DNA from: Kuafuiihalomonas sp050331295
GTDB taxonomy: Bacteria; Myxococcota; Kuafuiibacteriia; Kuafuiibacteriales; Kuafuiibacteriaceae
DNA: 64,000 bases
NCBI GenBank assembly: GCA_050331295.1
Contig: JBHJGZ010000009.1
Location: forward strand, 248,001-312,000
Direction: 5' to 3'
Under the pieces are notes generated by a model, which had not been told where the DNA came from, did not search any database, and saw nothing but the letters and a program-made list of their open reading frames with translations. Shown in pieces: positions 52,702 through 60,756 of this stretch. The position numbers and the translations under genes are program-made. Numbering within the stretch: the stretch's first letter is position 1; each line of letters starts with the position of its first letter.

Positions 52702-53301
52702 ATGCGCTCCCTGCTCTCGCTCGCATCGCTGACGTTGATGGCGTTCTTGTTTTCGGCCTGTGGGTCCATCAAGTCCGATTTCGATGAGACGATCGACTTC
52801 ACTGCGGAAATCGTCGATGACGAAGCACTCTACAATGATTTCGAGTTGTTCGACCCGAACGACAACGAAGACTTTCGCGACAACAAAGACGACATCGAAG
52901 ACGGCCAGATTCGTCGCATCACGATCACCATCCTCGAAACCTTTCCGTTCGACCCAGTGCTTCCGCACCAGGCCGATGTGGGAGTTGGACAAATCGATAT
53001 ACGGGCGGCACCGGAAGACGCAGAGGTGCCTCCGGCCGAAGGATTCGAGCCGAACCAACTGGATGAGATTCCGGGAGACCCTTTCATCCAAGCGGTTGGA
53101 AGATTTGACCCGGTCACCTTGGTGCCGGGGGAAAGCTTCGACCTGGATCTGAATGAAGAAGTATTGGCCGAGGTTCACGAGCTGTTGTTCGACCGGGCTG
53201 GTCCGATGGAGGTGCGCTTCTTTGGCCTGGCCAATGATGGGCCCGTCAACTTCACCTTTGAGGTCGAGATTCTCGTGACGTTCAAGGCGGTCGTCTTCTA
53301 G
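52702..53301 (+). CDS. Lipoprotein of unknown function
   Basis: A 199-residue protein from an ATG, with a lipoprotein signal (LASLTLMAFLFSACGS). The mature part is very acidic (FDLFDPNDNEDFRDN-like runs of Asp/Asn) followed by beta-rich segments (RRITITILETFPFDPV, NFTFEVEILVTFKAVV), compatible with an immunoglobulin-like or lipocalin-size fold. I recognise no family. It sits 25 bases before the sigma factor gene on the same strand. Confidence 0.7.
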   Translation: MRSLLSLASLTLMAFLFSACGSIKSDFDETIDFTAEIVDDEALYNDFELFDPNDNEDFRDNKDDIEDGQIRRITITILETFPFDPVLPHQADVGVGQIDIRAAPEDAEVPPAEGFEPNQLDEIPGDPFIQAVGRFDPVTLVPGESFDLDLNEEVLAEVHELLFDRAGPMEVRFFGLANDGPVNFTFEVEILVTFKAVVF

Positions 53302-53326
53302 GAATCGCAGTTTCTGACCCATTCGG

Positions 53327-54634
53327 ATGGCGTACGACCCCGTCTCCCGAAAAGGCCTTGCGTTCATCAAGGATGCACTCCTTGATGAGCGGGTGTCCGC
53401 AGCTGAGGACGGTGCAGGGCCCGCGAGCCCTGCGGTGGACGAAGACGGCGAGAACGGGGCCCAAACGCCCGAGCCGAAGCCGCCTCGTCAGAAGAAGAAG
53501 CCGGGCAAGAAGTCCGCGCGTGCCCGGTCATCCTCGGGGTCGAAGGGGCGGACCTCCAAGTCCAAGACGACCGCTGAAGATGCATCCAAAGCAGAAGACG
53601 CCCCCGAACCGGAGCTGATTGCCGAACCCTCCAAGGAACTGGACGACGAAGTTTCGGACACAGAAGACGATGAACCAGAGGTGCTGGACGTCCCGACCGG
53701 AGCGACACTCCCGTCGCTTCCGTCGATTCCAAGCACATCCAGCAAGAGTGTGGGCTTGTCTGCGCCGGCCGCTCGAGCCACCGGGCTGGAGCGCTTTCTC
53801 GCGGAGGTCGGGCGTTATCCGGTACTCACTCCAGAGGAAGAGCGCGAATTGACCCTCGCCTACTACCAGCGGCAAGACCCCATCGCTGCACGAAAATTGG
53901 TCGTTCACAACCTGAGACTCGTGGTCAAGTTGGCCTACAAGTACCGACGAGCTTGGACGAGTATCCTGGATCTCGTTCAGGAGGGAAACGTAGGGCTGGT
54001 TGAAGCGGTCGGACGCTTCGATCCTTTCAAAGGGGCCAAATTCTCGACCTACGCTACATTCTGGATACGAGCTTACATCCTGCGTTTTCTGCTCGAACAC
54101 AGTCGTACGGTTCGTCTTTCCCGAACGCGCGTGGGTCGAAAGCTCTTCTTTCAGCTGTCGCGTGAAAGGGCGAAACTGAGGGCGCAGGGCATCGAGCCGG
54201 GACCGAGGCTTTTGGCGGAGAGACTGGGTGTCGACCAGGGCGAACTCGAGGAGGTGGTTCGGCACATGGACCAGCCGGAGGTGAGGCTCGACGCCCCGAT
54301 GAGCGAGGAGGGAAGCGGCGCAACGCTCCTCGACAGCATGACGGCTGAAGGCCACTCTCCCGAAGCAGAGACCTTCCGAAGAGAGCTGACCGAAGATGTG
54401 TCCGAAGCGCTCAATGCATTCGCAGAGACCTTGCAAGATGAACGCGAAGTTGCAGCCTGGGAAGAACACCTGCTGAGCGAGGACCCTGTCAGCCTGTCCG
54501 AACTCGGAGCTCGATTCGGAGTGACCAAGCAGCGGATGGGTCAGATCGTGGCCGGGATCCGCAAACGTCTCAAAGGGCATCTGGTTGAACGACTCGGTCC
54601 TGACGTCGAGCTCGGCTTTCAATTCGACGAATAG
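53327..54634 (+). CDS. rpoH: RpoH-like alternative sigma factor with a 150-residue charged N-terminal extension
   Basis: A 435-residue protein. The sigma-70 family part starts near residue 150 (LERFLAEVGRYPVLTPEEE). Region 2 contains VVHNLRLVVKLAYKYRRAW, LDLVQEGNVGLVEAVGRFDP, FSTYATFWIRAYILRFLLEH and then RVGRKLFFQLSRE, the pattern of heat-shock sigma-32. Region 4 contains LSELGARFGVTKQRMGQIV. The first 150 residues are Lys/Ser/Glu/Asp-rich and probably disordered, absent from classical RpoH (about 285 residues), and may be regulatory. Subclass assignment from the RKLFFQL segment is good but not certain. Confidence 0.88.
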   Translation: MAYDPVSRKGLAFIKDALLDERVSAAEDGAGPASPAVDEDGENGAQTPEPKPPRQKKKPGKKSARARSSSGSKGRTSKSKTTAEDASKAEDAPEPELIAEPSKELDDEVSDTEDDEPEVLDVPTGATLPSLPSIPSTSSKSVGLSAPAARATGLERFLAEVGRYPVLTPEEERELTLAYYQRQDPIAARKLVVHNLRLVVKLAYKYRRAWTSILDLVQEGNVGLVEAVGRFDPFKGAKFSTYATFWIRAYILRFLLEHSRTVRLSRTRVGRKLFFQLSRERAKLRAQGIEPGPRLLAERLGVDQGELEEVVRHMDQPEVRLDAPMSEEGSGATLLDSMTAEGHSPEAETFRRELTEDVSEALNAFAETLQDEREVAAWEEHLLSEDPVSLSELGARFGVTKQRMGQIVAGIRKRLKGHLVERLGPDVELGFQFDE

Positions 54635-54687
54635 CGGCGCGAAGTCTCGAGTGACAAGCGGCTTCCCATGGCCGAGGATGCCGCGCC

Positions 54688-56433
54688 GTGACCGGACTCC
54701 TCGGCGTTTTTACATTGGACCCGGCTCGACCCAGTTCGAACCGGCGCCTTGAATTTCGCTCGTCCGGAGAAGTACGTCGGTTTTCGGGGGGGTGTATCGC
54801 TCTTTCCATGGCTGGCGAAGATCGGACGTCAGGCATCGCTGGCGACAGTGCCGGGGATGTGACGGTGGCTTTCGTCGGCGAACTGTTCAAGCCTGACGCT
54901 CTTCGAAGCGAGCTGTCTACGGCGGAGCAGCCCTACGATTCAGCCTCACTCCCTTCCATGGTCGCCGCAGCATATCGGCAGTGGGGCTCCGAATGTGTTC
55001 ACCATCTAGACGGTGCATACAGCCTTGCGCTGGTCGACCATGTACAGCACGCTTTGTTCCTCGCGCGAGACCGCTTCGGTCATGTTCCGCTGTTTCTGGG
55101 CGGGGCGGCGAAGGAGGACCTGGCAGAAGTCTGCTTTGGAACGCATCTCCATGAAATGATTGGATCCGGACTGGCCTCCAGTGTGCTCGAGCCAGACGCA
55201 GTGGTCTTGTTCTTTCAGTATGGCTTTGTGCCGAGTCCCTGGACCTTGCTTCAGGATGTCGAAGCTCTTCCGCCGGGCGGAGCGTTCATCATAGACCGGA
55301 ACGGCGTACATCGTGGAGTTCGTCCGGTGCAATGGGCGGAGCCCGATGACATCGCTCCTTGGCAAGAACAGCTCACCGCCACTGCCCATGCACTGAGTGA
55401 ATCCATCCAAACCCGCGTCGCGCCCGGGACTTCTTGCGGTGCGTTCTTCTCGCCCAATCTCGTGGAGCAAGCTCTGGCTGGCTCGTTCGTTCGGGATGTT
55501 GGGGCGGACCTTCGGGTCTATGGCCCCTCTCGTCCCGAGGGGGATGCGGCATCGCGTGCCGCAGAATCATTGGGTTTGACGTACACTGCGATTCCCCTCG
55601 AACCCTCGGCCGATCGGTGCAAGCAAATCGCATCCACGTTGGCCTCTCCGCGAGCTGGACCCGAGATTGTCATCCTGGATACGCTCCTCGATGCCTGTCG
55701 CTCCGAGAGACGGACATGGTTCGACGCCGTCGCGGGCGACATCTTGTTCGGAGCGGGACGCCCCTACGCCGAAGCACTGCTTCGGAACGCGATACGACGA
55801 ACCATGCCGCTCTTGTTCAACTCTTCGCGTCTCGCACCGGTGCGGCGCATGCTTGGGCTCACCGCCAAGGATTCGGTCGAGGTTCTCTTCAGGCGAGATC
55901 TGACCACCCTTCTGCACGAGGATTTTGGAGGAACAGATCGCTGGGATATCGAGTTGGGTTCGGGCGGCACGGTGGCCGAACTTCAGAAAGTGGACCTGCG
56001 CTATGGATTGGGAGACGACCGGTTGCCGGCCGCTTGGGCCCTCGCCCGAATCCACGGGGCTCAGGCTGTGTTTCCCTTCGCCGACGCGGCTGTTGTCGAG
56101 AGCATTTCACGATGGCCGTTGCGAATGCGGTTCCAGGAACACGACGAAGCACCGGGACTTCGAGCCCTGGCACGTCGTGTGCTGCCCGGCCGAGCGTTCG
56201 AGCCGTCGCGTACATCGGCGGTTGCGGTCGATCATTGGTTCCGCGGTCCCCTCCGTGACCTGACCCAGAGCGCCCTTTTCGACCGCGACGGTGGATGGAG
56301 CGGGGTTCTCGATTCGCGGCGAGTCCGAGCACTTTGGTACGCCCACCAGCTCGGGCTCAAAGACCATGGGCGATCCCTATTCGCGCTGCTGAGCTTCGAA
56401 CTTTGGTGTCAGCATGGGCTTTATCGAGGATAG
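54688..56433 (+). CDS. Asparagine-synthetase-like pseudoenzyme
   Basis: A 581-residue protein from a GTG. The N-terminal 200 residues follow the glutamine amidotransferase (Ntn) pattern: TGLLGVFTL, VGELFKPDALR, HHLDGAYSLALVD and LFLARDRFGHVPLF. The nucleophilic Cys after the initiator Met is Thr. In the C-terminal synthetase half, the ATP-binding SGGLDSS is replaced by SPNLVEQ (within CGAFFSPNLVE at residues 250-260), and the lower signature is QKVDLRYGLGDDRLPAAWA followed by FPFADAAVVESI, recognisable but altered. Both active sites are lost, yet the frame is intact over the family length. Beta-lactam synthetase also lacks the Cys but keeps the ATP loop, so it is not that. Upstream of the HEAT-repeat gene by 27 bases. 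Confidence 0.75.
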   Translation: MTGLLGVFTLDPARPSSNRRLEFRSSGEVRRFSGGCIALSMAGEDRTSGIAGDSAGDVTVAFVGELFKPDALRSELSTAEQPYDSASLPSMVAAAYRQWGSECVHHLDGAYSLALVDHVQHALFLARDRFGHVPLFLGGAAKEDLAEVCFGTHLHEMIGSGLASSVLEPDAVVLFFQYGFVPSPWTLLQDVEALPPGGAFIIDRNGVHRGVRPVQWAEPDDIAPWQEQLTATAHALSESIQTRVAPGTSCGAFFSPNLVEQALAGSFVRDVGADLRVYGPSRPEGDAASRAAESLGLTYTAIPLEPSADRCKQIASTLASPRAGPEIVILDTLLDACRSERRTWFDAVAGDILFGAGRPYAEALLRNAIRRTMPLLFNSSRLAPVRRMLGLTAKDSVEVLFRRDLTTLLHEDFGGTDRWDIELGSGGTVAELQKVDLRYGLGDDRLPAAWALARIHGAQAVFPFADAAVVESISRWPLRMRFQEHDEAPGLRALARRVLPGRAFEPSRTSAVAVDHWFRGPLRDLTQSALFDRDGGWSGVLDSRRVRALWYAHQLGLKDHGRSLFALLSFELWCQHGLYRG

Positions 56434-56460
56434 AGCCACCACAGAGCGGACGTTGACGCC

Positions 56461-58641
56461 ATGTCCGTCGAGGGTCACTCTCCCGAGGTGAACGAATCGC
56501 CCAAGGAGGGAGCGGCGGTTCCATCCGTCGCCGACGACCTTCGTCGTTGGCTTCGGGACTTCGTCAAAGGCATCAAAGGTCTGAGAGTCTATGCGTCCAA
56601 CAACGAGACGCTGCATCGCTATCTTCAGGATGTCTACTCTGGTCTGAACCATCTGCTCGAGGAGCAGGGCGAGTTCACGTTGATGGTGCGCGAGGATCGG
56701 TTGATGCACCAAGGCGTCGATGTCTTGGTAGAGCCTGACCGACTCGAAGGACTGCCCTTTCTGCTCTTTCGAAACGCGTTCCGGCGTCTCACTTTCATCC
56801 GGGGAATGCAGCCCGAAGAGATCGTAAGTTTGATGCGAGCAATCACCACGGATTACGCAGTGTACGACGGAGCTGGGGAGGATTTGGTGACCGCATTGTG
56901 GCGTCTGCAGCTGCCCCATCTTCGTTACGTAACCATTGATACCCTGACCGCAGAAGCCGGAATCGTACGGTCCTCCGACGAGCGGGCCGAGATCGAACGA
57001 CTCCAGGGCGACATTGAAAATATAGTCGCAGCTGTCTATAGAAACAGTCTCACCGGAAGCGACATCGTGTCGGGCTTGTCCATCTCCAAGGAGGACTTGC
57101 ACGCGCTCCGAGAGGTCCAAGAAGAACCTGAAGAAGAACTCGAACGTCTCGACCAGATGAGCGCGCGGGCTGTCCTGGACATCGATCCTGGAGAGCTGAA
57201 CCTCTTCAAACAAGACTTGATGCAGGAAGGGCGCGACCGAATCATTCAGCGCACCATGGACGTTCTAGTCCGCATCCTCTTCAACGAACGTTCAGGACGA
57301 GAGGCTTTCGGCGCTGTCTCTCTGCTGCAACAGTTGCTCGACGCTTTGCTTCTCGGACAGCGTTTCGTTCATGCAACCGAGCTGGTGCGGCGTCTGCATC
57401 GCTCCGCCCAGGATGGTGACAACCTCCAAGAGCTCCATGTATCTCGCCAGCTACTGCTGCTCTTCGCGAACAAGAGTCGGATCATTCCCTTGCTGGCAGG
57501 TCTCAATGACCGGGTCGTTTCTCGATCGGTTTCGGAGCTCTTGGGCTTCCTTCGGGCGTTGGGTCCTAACACCGTGCCGGGTCTGTTGGCGGTGCTGCCG
57601 GACATTGAATCCCCGGTGCATCGTCGGGTGATCAAGGATTTGATCATCGAGCTGGGCGTTCCCAGCATGCCTGAACTTCTACAGGCCTCGCGAGACGCAG
57701 AGTGGTTCGTGCTTCGGGATATATTGGCGATGGCAGAGCATCACCCGCCAGAAGACGCAGCCATCATCGTGGAGCATGCGATCGAGCACCCTCACCCGCG
57801 TGTTCGGGAGGCAGGAACGAAGATGCTGAGGAACTATGGCTTTGGCGCGGCTGACGATCGTCTTGCGATCATGCTTCGTGACACAGACCACGACGTGAGG
57901 AAGGCGGCTCAACGTCTCGCCGTGGTGCGTGCTGCGCCCGTACTGGTGGAGGAGCTCCGCCGGCAGGTCGAAGAAGCTGAGGTAGGCAAGGATCCTCGGG
58001 AACTTCGTCATCTGTATCGAGCCTTTGCTGCGACGGCCCAAGGCGATGCGGTCGAGGTTCTGGTCAAGATCCTGAACCAGAACGTGTTCTCGTCCCTGAA
58101 GAATGCGGATGCGCCGGTGGCGGCAGCGATGGCCCTAGGAAACATCGAAGACGATGCGGCCCGCGCCGGTCTTCAGCGTGGGACGCGGTCGTTGGTGGCT
58201 CGGATCCGTGAGGCCTGCCGCAGAGCGCTCGAGCGCCGTCGTGGAAGCGAGACCGTGACGCTGGATCTGGATGAGTCTTCGGGGGATTTGATGGCATTCG
58301 ATATCGATGGGAGACCCGATTTCGTGCCTGCTCCGCCTTCTTTCCCTGAGTCTGCCCCGATTCCCTCCGTGAACCCGGAGCCCCCCCAGCTATCGACTCT
58401 CTTTCATCGTCGGGTCGATCTCCCCGGTGACCACATCCCGGATCCGTATCCAGAACCCACGGTCGTGCCGAGCGCCCTCACCGACGACCTCGTCCTGACG
58501 GACGAGCTGCCTCTTTTGGCCGATTTCGCCTCGAAGCCTTTGAAAGAAAGGGAGACCAAGCCGTCCTCTCCTCCCATCGAGCAGGAGGTCCTTTTGGACA
58601 TCGAGTTCTTGTTGCCGACACCCAAGCCGGAGGATTCATGA
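56461..58641 (+). CDS. HEAT-repeat protein with sensory-like N-terminal domain
   Basis: A 726-residue protein. Residues about 24-130 form an alpha/beta domain (IKGLRVYASNNETLHRYLQD, FTLMVREDRLMHQGVDVLV, RRLTFIRGMQPEEIVSLM) that appears related to the N-terminus of the next gene product. Residues about 250-590 are helical pairs of HEAT type (VVSRSVSELLGFLRALGPN, VHRRVIKDLIIELGVPSM, HPRVREAGTKMLRNYG, DHDVRKAAQRLAVVRAAP). The last 110 residues are Pro/Glu-rich and disordered. No enzyme motif. A cytoplasmic scaffold is likely. Its stop overlaps the next start (ATGA). Confidence 0.82.
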   Translation: MSVEGHSPEVNESPKEGAAVPSVADDLRRWLRDFVKGIKGLRVYASNNETLHRYLQDVYSGLNHLLEEQGEFTLMVREDRLMHQGVDVLVEPDRLEGLPFLLFRNAFRRLTFIRGMQPEEIVSLMRAITTDYAVYDGAGEDLVTALWRLQLPHLRYVTIDTLTAEAGIVRSSDERAEIERLQGDIENIVAAVYRNSLTGSDIVSGLSISKEDLHALREVQEEPEEELERLDQMSARAVLDIDPGELNLFKQDLMQEGRDRIIQRTMDVLVRILFNERSGREAFGAVSLLQQLLDALLLGQRFVHATELVRRLHRSAQDGDNLQELHVSRQLLLLFANKSRIIPLLAGLNDRVVSRSVSELLGFLRALGPNTVPGLLAVLPDIESPVHRRVIKDLIIELGVPSMPELLQASRDAEWFVLRDILAMAEHHPPEDAAIIVEHAIEHPHPRVREAGTKMLRNYGFGAADDRLAIMLRDTDHDVRKAAQRLAVVRAAPVLVEELRRQVEEAEVGKDPRELRHLYRAFAATAQGDAVEVLVKILNQNVFSSLKNADAPVAAAMALGNIEDDAARAGLQRGTRSLVARIREACRRALERRRGSETVTLDLDESSGDLMAFDIDGRPDFVPAPPSFPESAPIPSVNPEPPQLSTLFHRRVDLPGDHIPDPYPEPTVVPSALTDDLVLTDELPLLADFASKPLKERETKPSSPPIEQEVLLDIEFLLPTPKPEDS

Positions 58642-60065
58642 GTCCGCCGCCTTCGAGTTCGAAGCTCCAAAACCTCGCTCGATTGTTGATCATGCAGCTC
58701 CATATGGTGCTGCGGACGTTTCGAATCCACGAGCCGGGAAATCGGGCGCTGCTGATCGCCACCGAGAATCTTCGGGATACCATCAACACACTTTGGGCCT
58801 CGTTGGATGGCGCAGTCCGCCTTCAGATGGTGGAGGGCGTCGCCTATCTGAATGATGTGCGCGTCCGCTTGGATCCGACCCTGAAGACACAAGTCGATTA
58901 TCTGCAGGATCAGTTTGCTCAACGCCGTATGGGGGGCATCGGCTTTTCACGACCGGTGGACGCCGAGGCTCTTCGCGCCTTCTTGGTCACCCTCACCCGA
59001 CCGGTAGAGGGGGATGAGGATGTAGCGCAACTCAAGGAGTCGCTCCTCAGGTTCCGAGAGCTGGCATTGGAGCTTCTCGACCCAAGGACCTTTGTGGAGG
59101 AACACCAAAGCAGCGATGACGATCTTCGGGTCGACCGGAGGACGTTCGCTTTGCAGGCTTACGCCAAAGGAGTGGTGGCCTTCCGGGAAGCTGTCGAGGC
59201 GCTCCGAAAGAAGGATGGTCACCCCGCTCGTCTTAATGCCACCCGCATCGTCCAGGATCTGGTCGACGTGGGTACCGAACGCGTCAATTTCTTGCTGCGC
59301 CTGGGCGCGATCAAGAGGGCCGACCAGTATGCCTACAATCACGCCGTCAACGTCTGCATCTTGTCGGTGGTCATCGGTCGCGCCCTAGGGGTTGAACGCG
59401 TTCATCTCGTGGACCTCGGGGTTTCGGGCCTCTTCTCCGACATCGGCTTTGCGCTGATGCCGCCTAGTCTGATCGAGCAGAGCAGAGATCTCAGCCATGA
59501 AGAGAAGGCCGCCGTCTTGACCGACATGCTCCGTGAGGTTCGCGCAACCTTCGCCGGTCATCGTGTGACCGACGCCATGATGATGCGGGTCGTGGTCGCG
59601 TACGAGCATCACCTGCCCTACCGGGATCCCCTCCGGACGAGACCGCTTCATCCCTACTCTCGCATTGTTGCGGTCGCGGATGCGTTTGACGCACTTACCA
59701 CCTCACGGCCCTGGCGGGACGCGTATGCCGCGGACGAGGCTCTGCGTATCTTGAGCCAAGAGTCAGGGGATCGATTCGATCCGCTCGTGGTCCGCGTTTT
59801 GGTCAATCTGATGGGCGTATATCCCTTGGGGTGTCCCGTGCAGCTCGAGTCAGGCGAGGTGGCCGTGGTGTACCACAGTTCCCACGAACCACAGTTCTTT
59901 GATAGACCGTGGGTAAAGGTCGTCCAGACAAGCCATGGTGATCGAGTCCGTCGTACGTTGATCAGGAATCTGGCCGCGACCGACGGTCCGGCCGGTCGCG
60001 TCAAACGAATCTTGCGTCCTCAGGAAGTCGAGGATTTCGACCCTGCCATGACGATCGTTTTCTGA
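58638..60065 (+). CDS. HD-GYP-like signalling protein with degenerate active site
   Basis: A 475-residue protein starting inside the previous stop. The N-terminus (residues about 15-120: VLRTFRIHEPGNRALLIATENL, RLQMVEGVAYLNDVRVRL, MGGIGFSRPVDAEALRAFL) resembles that of the HEAT protein. The rest follows the HD-GYP order: NHAVNV (His235), GLFSDIGFALMP where HD should be (Ser267-Asp268), LSHEEKAAV, an EHHLPYRDP stretch with two His in place of HHExxDGxGYP, and SRIVAVADAFDALTTSRPWR with Asp348. The HD histidine and GYP are absent, so cyclic-di-GMP hydrolysis is unlikely though ligand binding may remain. Confidence 0.82.
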   Translation: MSPPPSSSKLQNLARLLIMQLHMVLRTFRIHEPGNRALLIATENLRDTINTLWASLDGAVRLQMVEGVAYLNDVRVRLDPTLKTQVDYLQDQFAQRRMGGIGFSRPVDAEALRAFLVTLTRPVEGDEDVAQLKESLLRFRELALELLDPRTFVEEHQSSDDDLRVDRRTFALQAYAKGVVAFREAVEALRKKDGHPARLNATRIVQDLVDVGTERVNFLLRLGAIKRADQYAYNHAVNVCILSVVIGRALGVERVHLVDLGVSGLFSDIGFALMPPSLIEQSRDLSHEEKAAVLTDMLREVRATFAGHRVTDAMMMRVVVAYEHHLPYRDPLRTRPLHPYSRIVAVADAFDALTTSRPWRDAYAADEALRILSQESGDRFDPLVVRVLVNLMGVYPLGCPVQLESGEVAVVYHSSHEPQFFDRPWVKVVQTSHGDRVRRTLIRNLAATDGPAGRVKRILRPQEVEDFDPAMTIVF

Positions 60066-60116
60066 GGCCGTCGATTCGCACTTGATTCGGTGTGTCTCTC
60101 GTTTCACACGGCGCGT

Positions 60117-60755
60117 ATGCCACTTCACCTCGGAAAACCAGTTCCAAACTTCCAACAGGATAGCACCGAAGGTCGCATCGATTTCTTCGAGTTCCTGGGC
60201 AACAGCTGGGGCGTGCTGTTCTCGCACCCGGCGGACTTCACTCCGGTTTGCACCACCGAACTCGGTGCGGTCGCCAAGCTCAAGTCTGAGTTCGAGAAGC
60301 GAAATACGAAGGTCATTGGTCTGTCGGTCGATCCCGTTGATTCCCACCACGAATGGGTAAAGGACATCAACGACACGCAACGGACGACCGTGAACTTTCC
60401 GCTCATCGCGGACCATGACCGCAGCGTGGCGAAGCTCTATGACATGCTCCCGGACGACGCACCGGATACGATGACGGTGCGCAGCGTCTTCATCGTGGAT
60501 CCAAAAAAAGTTCTCCGTCTCACGCTGACCTATCCAGCGTCCACCGGTCGCAATTTTCAGGAGATCCTACGGGTCATCGACTCGCTTCAACTCACCGATC
60601 ATCATAAGGTGGCAACCCCTGCCGACTGGCAGCACGGTGATCGAGTCGTGATCGTTCCGTCGCTTCGGGATCCAGATGAATTGGCGAAGCGTTTTCCGCA
60701 AGGCTTCGACGAGCAGCGTCCCTATCTGCGGCTCACCGACCAGCCCAAGGACTGA
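60117..60755 (+). CDS. 1-Cys peroxiredoxin (Prx6-type)
   Basis: A 212-residue protein; the ATG at 60117 is used because it gives the normal MPLHLGKPVPNF opening. The peroxidatic Cys is in FSHPADFTPVCTTELG, and the Prx6-type C-terminal extension (KVATPADWQHGDRVVIVPSL) is present. The length matches Prx6-type enzymes, and no resolving Cys is seen. It reduces peroxides. It ends one base before the stop of the convergent kinase gene. Confidence 0.94.
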   Translation: MPLHLGKPVPNFQQDSTEGRIDFFEFLGNSWGVLFSHPADFTPVCTTELGAVAKLKSEFEKRNTKVIGLSVDPVDSHHEWVKDINDTQRTTVNFPLIADHDRSVAKLYDMLPDDAPDTMTVRSVFIVDPKKVLRLTLTYPASTGRNFQEILRVIDSLQLTDHHKVATPADWQHGDRVVIVPSLRDPDELAKRFPQGFDEQRPYLRLTDQPKD

Positions 60756-60756
60756 A

